From NCBI GenBank assembly GCA_965601455.1, contig OZ271831.1, positions 3,720,001-3,784,000 of the forward strand: a DNA stretch of 64,000 bases, read 5' to 3'. Under the pieces are notes generated by a model, which ran no database searches, was not told where the DNA came from, and saw nothing but the letters and a program-made list of their open reading frames with translations. Position numbers and translations under genes: made by a program. Source of the stretch: JANQEU01 sp965601455. GTDB taxonomy: Bacteria; Bacteroidota; Bacteroidia; Cytophagales; Cyclobacteriaceae. This document shows, one piece after another, positions 43,698-53,294 of the stretch. Positions within the stretch are counted from its first letter, which is position 1. Each line of letters starts with the position of its first letter.

Positions 43698-44879
43698 TTA
43701 GTCTACCATTGTGATGGCCCTTCCAGTTTTACCTGCTCTCCCGGTACGGCCAATTCTATGTATATAATCGGTATAATTTCTAGGTATCTCATAGTTGATA
43801 ACAAGGTCTACATCCGAAACATCGATACCTCGTGCAACTACGTCGGTAGCCACCAACACTTTTATTTGACCTTTACGAAACTTTCGTAAAGCAACTTCTC
43901 TTACTCGCTGTGATTTATCCCCATGAATCACGTCTGTCCGGATTTTCTCCTGATTCAGTCTTTTCAACATATTGTCAGCATTTCGCCGGGTCTCGCAGAA
44001 AAGAATGGTTTTCTTATTTTCCGGTTCTTCAAGAATCCCTTTTACTACCTCGAACTTATCCTGACCCTTTACATGCCTAACATCCTGATGAATTTGGGAT
44101 GAGACATTGTTATTCGACTTCACTGTCACCCTTTTAGGGTTTTTAGTCATTTGCTCTACCAGCTTTTTCTGCGAAGGATCCAACGTAGCTGAATAGAGCA
44201 AGGTCTGCTTCTTTCGCTTCAGTTGATCATTGATAAATTCAATATCCTTGGAAAATCCCATATCCAGCATCCGATCAAACTCATCCAATACCAGCACCTG
44301 GAATCTGCCCAATTTCAAAAGACCTCTTTTGGCCATATCCATTAATCTTCCTGGTGTACCTACAATAAGGTGGTTTGTCTTTTTCAGGTTTCGAATATTA
44401 TCCGACATGGAGGCTCCACCGATCAAACAGGTGGAAAATAAGCCCAATCCACGGGTGAGAGACCGCCATTCCGCATTGATCTGGCTGGCCAGCTCACGAG
44501 TAGGTGTCACAATCAGAGCATAAGAATCTTGAGAGTCCTGGATTAACTGCTGTATGATAGGAATTAAGAATGCTGCTGTCTTGCCTGTACCTGTTCCTGC
44601 GATTCCAACGATATCCCTTCGCTCAAGAATATCCGTTATCGTAGTATCCTGTATTTCTGTCGGCTTGTTGTATCCCTTTGCATGAATCAAGTCAAGGAGT
44701 GATTGACTTAAAGGCATATCCGAAAAGTGCTGCTTGCCAACATAAGCTTTCGGCTCTTCCTGTTCGATCTGCTTATTTATGTATTTGCTGTAGTCCTTCC
44801 GTTGATTCCTCGAAGCACCGGTCTTATGATTCTTTTTACCGAATCTATTTTTCCGCCTACGCGGATTAGTTTTTATCAT
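43698..44879 (-). CDS. ATP-dependent RNA helicase, RhlE-like, with DEFD box
   Basis: The 393-residue helicase has a basic N-terminal tail (PRRRKNRFGKKNHK), Q motif region, Walker A AGTGTGKT (94-101), PTREL (126-130), motif II DEFD (199-202) in place of DEAD, SAT, and motif VI HRIGRTGRAG. The C-terminus ends right after motif VI, so the long basic tail of many RhlE proteins is absent. It unwinds structured RNA, here probably in the cold. Its leader (44880-45109) contains a G7 run and a GC-rich hairpin. Confidence 0.92.
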   Translation of the reverse strand: MIKTNPRRRKNRFGKKNHKTGASRNQRKDYSKYINKQIEQEEPKAYVGKQHFSDMPLSQSLLDLIHAKGYNKPTEIQDTTITDILERRDIVGIAGTGTGKTAAFLIPIIQQLIQDSQDSYALIVTPTRELASQINAEWRSLTRGLGLFSTCLIGGASMSDNIRNLKKTNHLIVGTPGRLMDMAKRGLLKLGRFQVLVLDEFDRMLDMGFSKDIEFINDQLKRKKQTLLYSATLDPSQKKLVEQMTKNPKRVTVKSNNNVSSQIHQDVRHVKGQDKFEVVKGILEEPENKKTILFCETRRNADNMLKRLNQEKIRTDVIHGDKSQRVREVALRKFRKGQIKVLVATDVVARGIDVSDVDLVINYEIPRNYTDYIHRIGRTGRAGKTGRAITMVD

Positions 44880-45016
44880 AAAATTATATAGAGAAGCTCC
44901 TGAAGTCCAGGATCCTTCTTTCGATCATTATCCATTAATTCGTGCACTGTATTCTCACGCAGTACACAACCAACTTAATGCTTAAGAACTGGGGGGGAAT
45001 AGCTGAACGACGACCC

Positions 45017-45036
45017 TGCCGCCCGTAACGGCGGCA
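45017..45036. promoter_or_regulatory. GC-rich hairpin in the helicase leader region
   Basis: TGCCGCC and GGCGGCA form a perfect 7-bp stem with loop CGTAAC, 138 bases before the helicase start (minus) and 74 bases before the lipoprotein start (plus). A run of seven G lies at 44991-44997. No T run follows on either strand. It could be a leader structure of either gene. Confidence 0.35.
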
Positions 45037-45109
45037 AAGGTAGACTAAAAAATACTGACTTTAACTATTCCTGCAATAGGTAGTTTATTTGATATAGATA
45101 TCTTTAAGA

Positions 45110-48100
45110 ATGCGCTACCAAAAACTATTCACACTCACTTTCCTAAGTGTTCTCCTCCTATACGGGTGCGGCAAAAAAGGTTCGGAGTCTGTCAGGATCG
45201 AAAAAGGCGATCATGTTGTGCTTATAGGAAATAACCTGGCTTCGAGAATGATGCAATACGGCTATTTTGAATCTACCATGCATTCCGCATTTCCTGATGA
45301 GCAATTGACAATCAGAAATATGGGAGATGGTGGAAATACACCAGGTTTTCGTCCCCACTCTGGTAGAGATTCGCCATGGGCTTTTGAAGGAGCTGAAGCC
45401 TTTTACGATGAATATGCGAACCAAACAGGAAGCATTGGACATTTTAAGTCACCAGATGAATGGCTGAAAGAACTTCAAGCCGATGTTATCCTTGCCTTCT
45501 TTGGATATTCCGAATCTTTTCAAGGCCAAGAGGGGATTTCAAACTTCAAGGAAGAGCTGCAGGCATTTGTAGATCATACACTTAAGCAAACCTACAACGG
45601 CTCATCATCACCGAATCTTATTCTAATCTCACCTATTGCTTTCGAAAATCTTTCAGATACCTATGATCTTCCTAATGGTGAGAAGGAAAATGAAAATCTG
45701 AAATCCTATTCCGAAGCCATTAAAGAAATTGCCAATGTCAACAGTATTCCATTTGTCAACGCATTTGACTTCACCTCCAATCTTTACGAAAGTGGTCAGT
45801 ACACGATTGACGGATTCCAGTTGAATGAGGAAGGGTACAAACAACTATCTCAGTTTCTAGTTAGTGAGATTTTCGGAGCTCCAATTGAAAGCCTGCAATC
45901 GGTGAACGACGCCATAAAGAAATTGGTACTTGATAAAAATTGGTATTGGCACAACTATTTCAAAATACCAAATGGGGTTCATGTTTTCGGTCGGCGCTAT
46001 GATCCTTTTGGACCGGACAATTACCCTTTTGAGCTTGAAAAGCTACGAAACTTGATTGCAAACCGCGACACTGCCATTTGGAAGACTTTGATTGGAGAAA
46101 AATATGATCTCGCTGTAGCCGATTCAAAGACTGGTGAACTGCCCGAAGTGACAAGTAACTTCAATGAAGACAGTTATGGCCGAGGCGGAAAATATCTGTA
46201 TGGTCAGGAGGCTCTATCCTCGATAAAAACCGCCCCAGGATATAGAGTTGAACTCTTCGCATCAGAAGCGGAATTCGAAGAATTAGCAAACCCTGTTCAA
46301 ATCTCATTTGACAATGAAGGTAGATTATGGGTAGCTGTCATGCCCAGTTATCCTCACTACAAGCCGGGTGATAGCCGACCTAATGACAAATTGATCATTC
46401 TCGAGGATAACGATCAAGATGGAAAGGCTGATAAACTCACCACCTTCGCGGACAATCTTCATTTACCTACGGGATTTGAAATTGAATCGGAAGGGGTATA
46501 TGTTTCACAGGGTACCAACCTGGTTTTACTTTCAGATACTGATGGAGATGATCAGGCGGATAAAGAAGAAATCATTTTAAGCGGTTTCGATGACCACGAT
46601 ACTCACCACGGTATTTCTGCCTTTACCGTGGATCCTTCCGGAGCCATATATATGGCCGAAGGTGTATTTCTTCATACCAATGTTGAGACCGCATACGGAG
46701 CGATTAGGGGTTCAAATGGTGGTTTTTTCAGATATAATCCAAAAAAGAGACACCTCGAAAGAACCGCGCAATTACGTATTCCAAATCCGTGGGGAATCGC
46801 TTTTGATGACTGGGGACAACCATTTTTCCTGGAAACATCAGGTCCATCCATGAGATGGATGCTACCGGGTACGATGAAGCCCGTTTATGGTTTTTTTACC
46901 CAGAATTACAGAGATCTCATTAAAGAAGAAGATCATGTAAGACCAACATCCGGACTTGAGTTTGTTTCAAGCAGACATTTTCCAGAGGAGGTACAGGGAG
47001 ATATAATACTAGGGAATACTATCGGCTTTTTAGGAATAAGGCAGCATAAACTGACCGAGGATGAAACCGGGTTTCAAGCCAATTTGAACTTCGACCTCAT
47101 ACAAAGTTCCGATCCCAATTTCCGACCGGTTGACATGGAATTTGCCCCTGACGGCTCCCTTTACTTAGCTGATTGGCACAATAAACTGATCGGACATATG
47201 CAGCATAATGCCCGTGATCCACTAAGAGACCATGTTCATGGTAGGATCTACCGTATTACCTACCCGGGAAGAGACCTTATTGAACCTGTGTTAATCGCAG
47301 ATGCTTCAATCGAACAACTGCTTGAAAACCTGAAATCACCGGAGTATCGGATACGTTATCGGACTAGACGAGAATTAAGAGGTAGAGATCCAAATAAGGT
47401 TACCGAGGAACTAAACCAATGGTTAAACAACCTGGATTCGACTGATCCGTCTTTTACTCATCACAAAGTCGAAGCGTTGTGGGTATCATGGGGCGTCAAC
47501 AGAGTAAACCAGGGTCTATTAATGGAGTTGCTGGAGGATTCTGAATACTTCGCCAGAGCAGCCGCAGTGAGAACTTTGCGATACAACACGGATAAGGTTC
47601 CTTCACATATGGATCTTTTTATTCAAGCGGCAGCTGACCAAAATGCAAAGGTTCGGATGGAGGTTATGACAGCGGCTACCTGGCTTCAACCGGATGAAGC
47701 CACAAGAATCCTATCGGTTATTGAAGCTCAACCGTTAGACAATTGGTCAGCTCCCGCACTTGAAACGGCCAAAGCTCACGTGTCCGGTGTTGGACTTAAC
47801 CTGGAAGAAGATGATGAAGAAGAGGAAATACCTGGATACCTGGATCCTGCACTAAAAGAATCGTACCTGGCAGGAAGAGAAATATACCTGGAGGATGGGT
47901 ACTGTGGAACTTGTCACCAGGAAAGTGGAAAAGGACTCAAACTATCGGGATTCCCTCCACTTATTGAAACCAAATGGGTTCTTGGTAACGATGAAAGGCT
48001 GATAAAGCTGACTCTAAAAGGCTTAATGGGACCGATTGAAGTAGCAGGGGAATCTTATCCCGGAAACGTCCCAATGACACCTTTCGAAGGAATGCTAAAC

Positions 48101-48265
48101 GACGAAGAGGTCGCCAACGTGCTTACCTATGTTAGAAACGCCTTTGGAAACAAAGGCACACCAATAACAGCCATGCAGGTTCAAAAGGTAAGAACTGAGA
48201 TAAAGGACAGGAAGAATTTTTACTCTCCAGCGGAGCTATTGTCTGAACATCCAATGGAGGAATAA
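45110..48265 (+). CDS. Lipoprotein with SGNH-like, PVC-type propeller, HEAT-like and cytochrome c domains
   Basis: The 1051-residue lipoprotein (Cys20 in LLYGCGKKG) has four parts. First is an SGNH-hydrolase-like domain (about 30-260), in which the usual GDS block I reads IGNNLAS, so the nucleophilic Ser is replaced. Then a propeller of the PVC-type membrane-bound dehydrogenase group (about 380-740: LWVAVMPSYPHY, DQDGKADKLTTF, HHGISAF, FAPDGSLYLADWHN). A HEAT-like helical region follows (about 740-900). Last is a monohaem cytochrome c with CGTCH (932-936) and likely axial Met989. The family is thought to oxidise sugars or related compounds outside the inner membrane. The gene stands alone. 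Confidence 0.82.
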   Translation: MRYQKLFTLTFLSVLLLYGCGKKGSESVRIEKGDHVVLIGNNLASRMMQYGYFESTMHSAFPDEQLTIRNMGDGGNTPGFRPHSGRDSPWAFEGAEAFYDEYANQTGSIGHFKSPDEWLKELQADVILAFFGYSESFQGQEGISNFKEELQAFVDHTLKQTYNGSSSPNLILISPIAFENLSDTYDLPNGEKENENLKSYSEAIKEIANVNSIPFVNAFDFTSNLYESGQYTIDGFQLNEEGYKQLSQFLVSEIFGAPIESLQSVNDAIKKLVLDKNWYWHNYFKIPNGVHVFGRRYDPFGPDNYPFELEKLRNLIANRDTAIWKTLIGEKYDLAVADSKTGELPEVTSNFNEDSYGRGGKYLYGQEALSSIKTAPGYRVELFASEAEFEELANPVQISFDNEGRLWVAVMPSYPHYKPGDSRPNDKLIILEDNDQDGKADKLTTFADNLHLPTGFEIESEGVYVSQGTNLVLLSDTDGDDQADKEEIILSGFDDHDTHHGISAFTVDPSGAIYMAEGVFLHTNVETAYGAIRGSNGGFFRYNPKKRHLERTAQLRIPNPWGIAFDDWGQPFFLETSGPSMRWMLPGTMKPVYGFFTQNYRDLIKEEDHVRPTSGLEFVSSRHFPEEVQGDIILGNTIGFLGIRQHKLTEDETGFQANLNFDLIQSSDPNFRPVDMEFAPDGSLYLADWHNKLIGHMQHNARDPLRDHVHGRIYRITYPGRDLIEPVLIADASIEQLLENLKSPEYRIRYRTRRELRGRDPNKVTEELNQWLNNLDSTDPSFTHHKVEALWVSWGVNRVNQGLLMELLEDSEYFARAAAVRTLRYNTDKVPSHMDLFIQAAADQNAKVRMEVMTAATWLQPDEATRILSVIEAQPLDNWSAPALETAKAHVSGVGLNLEEDDEEEEIPGYLDPALKESYLAGREIYLEDGYCGTCHQESGKGLKLSGFPPLIETKWVLGNDERLIKLTLKGLMGPIEVAGESYPGNVPMTPFEGMLNDEEVANVLTYVRNAFGNKGTPITAMQVQKVRTEIKDRKNFYSPAELLSEHPMEE

Positions 48266-48281
48266 ACAACTTCAGATCAAC

Positions 48282-49253
48282 CTAGGACAAATCAGCTACA
48301 ATCTTACCTTTTGCCAGGTTATCTTCCATGTATTGGTGAATGTCCGGCACATCTTCGAGTGAACAGACCCTATCGATATTCAAAGTAACTGATCCCTCCT
48401 CAACTTTATTAATAAAATCTTGAAGAGACTCTTTTGAAAGATTTTCAATATCACCCATGTAAGCTGTAAGTCTCCCCATAGATGGTATATCGCCCATCGG
48501 GGTGAAATCTTTCATGGTCCATTCGTTACCCAGGATACCTGTCATACAAACGATGCCTCTTAAACCAATGCACTTAAGTGAATCTTTGAGTGTCCGTGTA
48601 CCAATGAGCTCCAATACCTTATTTACCCCTTCTGGAAAAAGCTCTCTTACCTGTTCATGAATCGTACCGTCATCAACTACGACATAATCCGCTCCATTTT
48701 CCTTTAGGTATTCCGTACGATCAGGATTTCGAGTTGTACTTATCACCGTTACCCCCATCGCTTTTGCAAGTTGCAGGGATAGGAGCCCGATAGAGGAGGT
48801 TCCGCCCCGAATTAATAAGGTATCTTCTGCCTGCAAATCAAGAGCACCGTTTAATGAACCCGAGACCGTTTGAAACATTTCCGGTATAGCACCAAGGACC
48901 GACCAGGGTAGCTGACTCTGAAAAGGAAACACGTTCTCTTTTGGAACCAACGAATATTCAGCATAACCGCCATCAAAAAATCGGCCCATCCCTCCCATGA
49001 TTGCCGCTACCTGCTGTCCAGGAGTATAGCTTCCGGAAAGATCATCTTCTACAATTCCCACCAACTCAATTCCCTGAATCCGTGGAAAATTCACGCCAGG
49101 AGAATCGCCTTTTCGTGTATATAACTCGGCACGGTTAAAGCCAAATGCCTTTACATTGATAAGAATATGACCCTCTCTTGCTTCAGGTTTTGGGACTTCC
49201 TGTATTTCTATTACAGATGGCCCACCGGCCTTTGTGGTTACTGCTGCTTTCAT
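48282..49253 (-). CDS. Zinc-independent MDR / quinone-oxidoreductase-like alcohol dehydrogenase
   Basis: The ATG at 49253 starts MKAAVTTKAGGPSVIEIQEV, the family N-terminus; an upstream ATG at 49289 would read through the neighbouring terminator. The 323-residue MDR has the NADPH motif RGGTSSIGLLSLQLAK and GIELVGIV near the substrate site. The structural zinc cysteines and the catalytic Zn ligands are absent, as in quinone reductases. Substrate not determined. Confidence 0.87.
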   Translation of the reverse strand: MKAAVTTKAGGPSVIEIQEVPKPEAREGHILINVKAFGFNRAELYTRKGDSPGVNFPRIQGIELVGIVEDDLSGSYTPGQQVAAIMGGMGRFFDGGYAEYSLVPKENVFPFQSQLPWSVLGAIPEMFQTVSGSLNGALDLQAEDTLLIRGGTSSIGLLSLQLAKAMGVTVISTTRNPDRTEYLKENGADYVVVDDGTIHEQVRELFPEGVNKVLELIGTRTLKDSLKCIGLRGIVCMTGILGNEWTMKDFTPMGDIPSMGRLTAYMGDIENLSKESLQDFINKVEEGSVTLNIDRVCSLEDVPDIHQYMEDNLAKGKIVADLS

Positions 49254-49293
49254 TTCCAAACAATATAGATAGACATGAACCAATACCAATAAA

Positions 49294-49320
49294 AAAAGTC
49301 CGGCTAAATTCCGGACTTTT
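49294..49320 (-). terminator. Rho-independent terminator of the lipoprotein gene
   Basis: AAAAGTCCGG and CCGGACTTTT form a perfect 10-bp stem with a 7-base loop (49304-49310), 22 bases past the stop at 49343. The minus strand continues with T after the stem. Confidence 0.85.
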
Positions 49321-49342
49321 TCATATCAAGCTATATGATTTA

Positions 49343-50182
49343 CTAGAATCCTTTTCGAAAACCTTTTTTCATTCTAAAGTCCATGGTAATCTCCTCAGAC
49401 TCTCCATTCTCGGTCCGGATGGCGATGTCATCACATGTACCGTCGCCGAAATCCGTAATTACTATGTCACCGTCTACATTTGATTCCACGACCCCACTGG
49501 TTATCCAGAAACAATCTCGTGAGGATACTAATGGGCTAGTAATCTCTCTCGTGTAAAAACTGCCATTTCTTGAAACTCCATTAGAAGTTCCTGTAGTCTC
49601 AAACACATCATCCTGGGTGTCCTCGGTGTCCTGACCTTCAACTTGAATTCTTTCTTTCTCATGGTACCACGTAATGCTTTCCCCATCCGGAGTTACTATG
49701 GTACCGTCTTCTAGTGAAACTGAAAACGTACGATTACCATTATGTGTAAATACTTCTGTACCATTCAATACATAACCATTTACAGTAAAATCCTGGTATT
49801 CCATGATTCGCTGAGTGCCTATTTCATCCCTGGCTCCCGTCAGAGTTATAATAAGTGTACCCGACTTGGTTACACCCTGTACTTCACATCCACCATCAAA
49901 GGTCAATGTCACCACTCTAGGAAACTCTCCAGCTTCGCCTTCTGATTCAGTAGTTACACACTCTCCAAATCCCCTGCGGAAGGGAGGTCGGAATCTTGAA
50001 GATGCGGAGCCGGAAAAAGAGACTTCCGTATCATCCAAGTCTGAGGCAGACTGAGCAAAAACATTTTCGGCGAAAGTAACGGCCTCCGTGAATTCGGCTG
50101 AGGCTTCATTTTCCTGGCATGATGAAAAAACTCCCATTCCAACAACCAGTAAAGCAAGTGTATAATTTGATTTCGTTTTCAT
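49343..50182 (-). CDS. Lipoprotein of unknown function
   Basis: The ATG at 50182 gives a lipoprotein signal with Cys22 (GVFSSC); the ATG at 50221 adds 13 residues ahead of it. The roughly 258-residue mature part has paired cysteines (GECVTTES / DGGCEVQG; RDCFWI / GDGTCDD) and many beta strands rich in Thr and Asp. It starts and ends with similar Arg/Phe-rich short motifs (RFRPPFRRGFGE; RMKKGFRKGF). No family is recognised. It is divergent from the PadR-permease operon, 140 bases away. Confidence 0.6.
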   Translation of the reverse strand: MKTKSNYTLALLVVGMGVFSSCQENEASAEFTEAVTFAENVFAQSASDLDDTEVSFSGSASSRFRPPFRRGFGECVTTESEGEAGEFPRVVTLTFDGGCEVQGVTKSGTLIITLTGARDEIGTQRIMEYQDFTVNGYVLNGTEVFTHNGNRTFSVSLEDGTIVTPDGESITWYHEKERIQVEGQDTEDTQDDVFETTGTSNGVSRNGSFYTREITSPLVSSRDCFWITSGVVESNVDGDIVITDFGDGTCDDIAIRTENGESEEITMDFRMKKGFRKGF

Positions 50183-50284
50183 TTGAAAATTGGTTTTTGC
50201 TAGTACACCGCGCAAAGGCATCGATACCCTACCTTTTTTTTAAAAAGTTTTTTATTGAAACATTTTTACTACAAATAAGGTATA

Positions 50285-50306
50285 TAGATAATATCTACTA
50301 CATTTG
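50285..50306 (+). promoter_or_regulatory. Candidate PadR operator and -7 box
   Basis: TAGATA-A-TATCTA (50285-50297) is a perfect palindrome around one base and touches TACATTTG (50299-50306), an exact TAnnTTTG box 16 bases before the PadR ATG. No good -33 TTG is found at the normal spacing. Confidence 0.5.
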
Positions 50307-50322
50307 AGGTAAATATCTTATC

Positions 50323-50658
50323 ATGAGTAAAAATCACTTAGGGGAATTCGAGGAGATCGTTATGCTAACTGTAGCCATCCTTCAGGGCGAGGCATACGGA
50401 TTCTCCATCATTGAGGAAATGGAAAGCAGATTAAAGCGATCGGTTAGTATTGGTGCACTTCAAACCGTACTAAAACGACTAGAGAAAAAAGGATATCTGA
50501 AATCTGAATTAGGTGAGGCTACATCGGTAAGGGGTGGTAAAAGGAAAAGATTTTACAATCTTACCGCTGCCGGGAAAAAGACGTTGGAAGAGACAAAAGA
50601 GCAAAGATTGGGGCTCTGGAACGCGGTTCCGGAATTCATAGTGAAATTCAGCCGATAG
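50323..50658 (+). CDS. PadR family transcriptional regulator of the permease operon
   Basis: The 111-residue PadR has winged-helix segments FEEIVMLTVAILQGEAYGFSI, SIGALQTVLKRLEKKGYLKS and wing KRKRFYNLTAAGKK. It starts 2 bases before the first permease gene ends of the unit begin (permease ATG at 50661), so all three genes are one operon. It is of the type found next to FtsX-like permeases in Bacteroidota. The palindrome at 50285-50297 is the likely binding site. Confidence 0.9.
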   Translation: MSKNHLGEFEEIVMLTVAILQGEAYGFSIIEEMESRLKRSVSIGALQTVLKRLEKKGYLKSELGEATSVRGGKRKRFYNLTAAGKKTLEETKEQRLGLWNAVPEFIVKFSR

Positions 50659-50660
50659 AG

Positions 50661-53294
50661 ATGTCTCGACCACCGAAATGGATAATCAGGTTTTTTCGCT
50701 GGTTCTGTAATCCGGACTTTTCGGAAGACATCGAAGGAGATCTACTTGAACGATTTGCCAAAAGACTGAAAGATCATAAACCTGCAAAATGGCTACTCTT
50801 CCTTGATGTTCTCAAACTCTTTCGACCGGGAATCGTCAGAAGACTCCCTTTAAACAGCACAGCAATCAACTCTGGTATTTGGTCAAACTATCTAAAAATT
50901 AGTGGTAGAGACATGATGCGTAACAGGTCCTTTGCGCTCATCAATATTTTCGGCTTATCTATTGGAATGGCTGTCTGCCTGGTTATTTTCCAATTTGTCT
51001 ATCACGAATTAAGCTACGATACCTTTCATAAGAATCATAGTAATATCTACAAGGTCGTTATCCAGGAGACTAACTCAAGACTCAAGGAATCCTATCCATC
51101 CATTAGTCACGGATTTGGACCTGAAGCAAAAGAACAGTTGCCTGAAGTGGTGGAGTTTGTTCGAAAAGAGCGATTCAATCGAGAGGTAATTGTAAGGAAC
51201 AATAAGCTATCAAAAAGCTTCTTCGAAAAGGTTAATAATATTCAATTTGTTGATCCATCCTTTTTTGAAGTTTTCGACTTCGAAGTAATCAGAGGTGAAA
51301 AATCAACCCTATTTAGTGATTTATATAATATTGTGATCACAGAAGATGCATCCAAGAGGTATTTCGGTGATGAGAATCCAATTGGCCAATCGATATGGAT
51401 CGAAGGTCCACCTTCACCCGGTAAGTACACGGTCTCCGGGATCATTAAGAACCCTCCTATCAATTCGCATCTACAATTTGAGTTCTTAATCCCATTAAAC
51501 AACTTCCTGGAATTTGGATGGAGTGGTGCTGTTAAAAAAGGAGGAGATTGGCATGGGTTCAGTGTCATTACTTACCTTGAAATACACCCTGAAGCCAATC
51601 TCAATGAGGTGAAGTCAAAACTGAGTAAGATTATTCAGTCACACAATGAACTGGAGGACCCTATTGAAGAGGTTATTTTACAACCCATCGCAGATATCTA
51701 CTTAAAATCCCGACAGTTTACAGATCCTGGATTCGTAGAAAGTCTTGGCAATGAAAGGGATATCATCATGTACACTTTTATCGCCATACTTATTCTTTTC
51801 ATTGCATGGGCAAACTACATAAATCTGTCAATTGCTCGCTCTTTCTCCCGTGTCAAGGAAGTTGGAATCAGAAAATCTTTTGGGGCTAAACGAAGTCAAA
51901 TCATCAATCAATTCCTATTCGAGTCTTTCATCTCCAACCTTATTGCTGGAGCCTTCGCTTTAGGTATTTTTATACTATCCCTCCCTTATTTGGAATCAAT
52001 CATCGGTCGGCAAATTCCACTGTCACTTTTGAATTCTTCGTTCTTCATACCGGCACTAGTTGGAATTCTAATCACTGGATCAATTATATCAGGTATCTAT
52101 CCTGCTTTAGTTATTAGTCGGTACAAACCGAGCAAATCCTCTATGACAGGAAAAACTAAATCAAAACCTATACTCCGTCGCGGATTATTAATCTTCCAAT
52201 TTGTCATCTCCCTCGCTCTTATTTCCATGACGTCGGTGATTTTTCTGCAGCTCAGGCATATGAAAAGTACTGACCTCGGAATGGAACTGGAGGAAATAAT
52301 CATATTAAAAGGTCCGAGGGCAGGAGATAATATTCCCGATGATCGGCAAGCTTTCAAGGATCATGTACTAGGTCTTCCGGAGGTGAAGTCCATGACGGGT
52401 TCGCTTTTTTACCCCGGCCAATATTGGGTACTGAGATATTGGAGAGAGGGATTTGCAGATGATGAATCTCCTCATGTCCGAGGTTTTTACGCGGGTTTGG
52501 ATTTTCCGGAGACGTTCGACCTTCAACTGTTGGCAGGTACCACTTTCCTTCCTTCGATGCCAGATGAAGAGCGAGTTATCGTCAATCAATCGGCAATAGA
52601 AGCATTTGAATTCAAGGATATTGAGGACGCTCTGGGATCCGAATTAAGGGTTGGATCAAGGACCCATAGGATCGTCGGTGTTGTAGAGGACTTTCAATGG
52701 CATTCACCCGCGGAAAGCCATAAGCCATATGTCATCCTCCTCTATAATGAAGACATACACCCCTATCTGCTACTGAACGTCAAGTCCAGGAATATGGCTG
52801 AAACGGTTTCAAAGATTGATGAAATCTATAAGAATTATTTTCCAGGGAATCCTTTTGAGTTATCCTTCGCTGATGACGCTTATAACTCCCAGTACCAGGA
52901 CGACCAACAGTTCGGCAGAGTTTTCATGGTTTTTTCTTCTATTGCCATTTTCCTTGCTTGCATTGGGTTGTTCGCCATTGCTTCGTTTACTGTTCAAGCA
53001 CGTACCAAGGAATTGGGAATTAGAAAAGTTCTGGGCGCCACGGACCGCCAGCTTTTCGTTCTCCTTTCGTCGGAATACGCAAAACTATTTGCGATCTCAC
53101 TTGCTGTTGCTTTACCGTTCATCATTTGGTGGACTACCAACTGGCTGGAAAACTATGGTAACCGAATTGATATTGAAGTTATAAATGTTTTGTCTCCGAT
53201 CCTTATCGTAGGCGTCATTGTCCTTTTTACCATTTTGGGTAAAGTTTTGAGTGCAACGAAAATCAGTGCTGCTGAACAACTAAAAGATGAATAA
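50661..53294 (+). CDS. FtsX/MacB-type ABC transporter permease with prefix domain (1)
   Basis: The 877-residue protein has an N-terminal soluble prefix of about 65 residues (FRWFCNPDFSEDIEGDLLER). A first membrane helix near 95-115 is followed by a MacB-type periplasmic core, an FtsX unit of three helices (about 370-500, with KEVGIRKSFGAKRSQI), a second periplasmic region, and a final FtsX unit with KELGIRKVLGATDRQL. This is the double-FtsX layout of Bacteroidota. No ATPase gene lies nearby. Its stop overlaps the next permease start by 8 bases. Confidence 0.88.
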   Translation: MSRPPKWIIRFFRWFCNPDFSEDIEGDLLERFAKRLKDHKPAKWLLFLDVLKLFRPGIVRRLPLNSTAINSGIWSNYLKISGRDMMRNRSFALINIFGLSIGMAVCLVIFQFVYHELSYDTFHKNHSNIYKVVIQETNSRLKESYPSISHGFGPEAKEQLPEVVEFVRKERFNREVIVRNNKLSKSFFEKVNNIQFVDPSFFEVFDFEVIRGEKSTLFSDLYNIVITEDASKRYFGDENPIGQSIWIEGPPSPGKYTVSGIIKNPPINSHLQFEFLIPLNNFLEFGWSGAVKKGGDWHGFSVITYLEIHPEANLNEVKSKLSKIIQSHNELEDPIEEVILQPIADIYLKSRQFTDPGFVESLGNERDIIMYTFIAILILFIAWANYINLSIARSFSRVKEVGIRKSFGAKRSQIINQFLFESFISNLIAGAFALGIFILSLPYLESIIGRQIPLSLLNSSFFIPALVGILITGSIISGIYPALVISRYKPSKSSMTGKTKSKPILRRGLLIFQFVISLALISMTSVIFLQLRHMKSTDLGMELEEIIILKGPRAGDNIPDDRQAFKDHVLGLPEVKSMTGSLFYPGQYWVLRYWREGFADDESPHVRGFYAGLDFPETFDLQLLAGTTFLPSMPDEERVIVNQSAIEAFEFKDIEDALGSELRVGSRTHRIVGVVEDFQWHSPAESHKPYVILLYNEDIHPYLLLNVKSRNMAETVSKIDEIYKNYFPGNPFELSFADDAYNSQYQDDQQFGRVFMVFSSIAIFLACIGLFAIASFTVQARTKELGIRKVLGATDRQLFVLLSSEYAKLFAISLAVALPFIIWWTTNWLENYGNRIDIEVINVLSPILIVGVIVLFTILGKVLSATKISAAEQLKDE

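Noticed and set aside
45017..45045. Resemblance of GTAACGGCGGC and AAAGGTAG to a conserved 23S rRNA stretch
   Set aside because: Order and spacing do not fit the rRNA segment and nothing else of an rRNA gene is present; a simple hairpin explains it.
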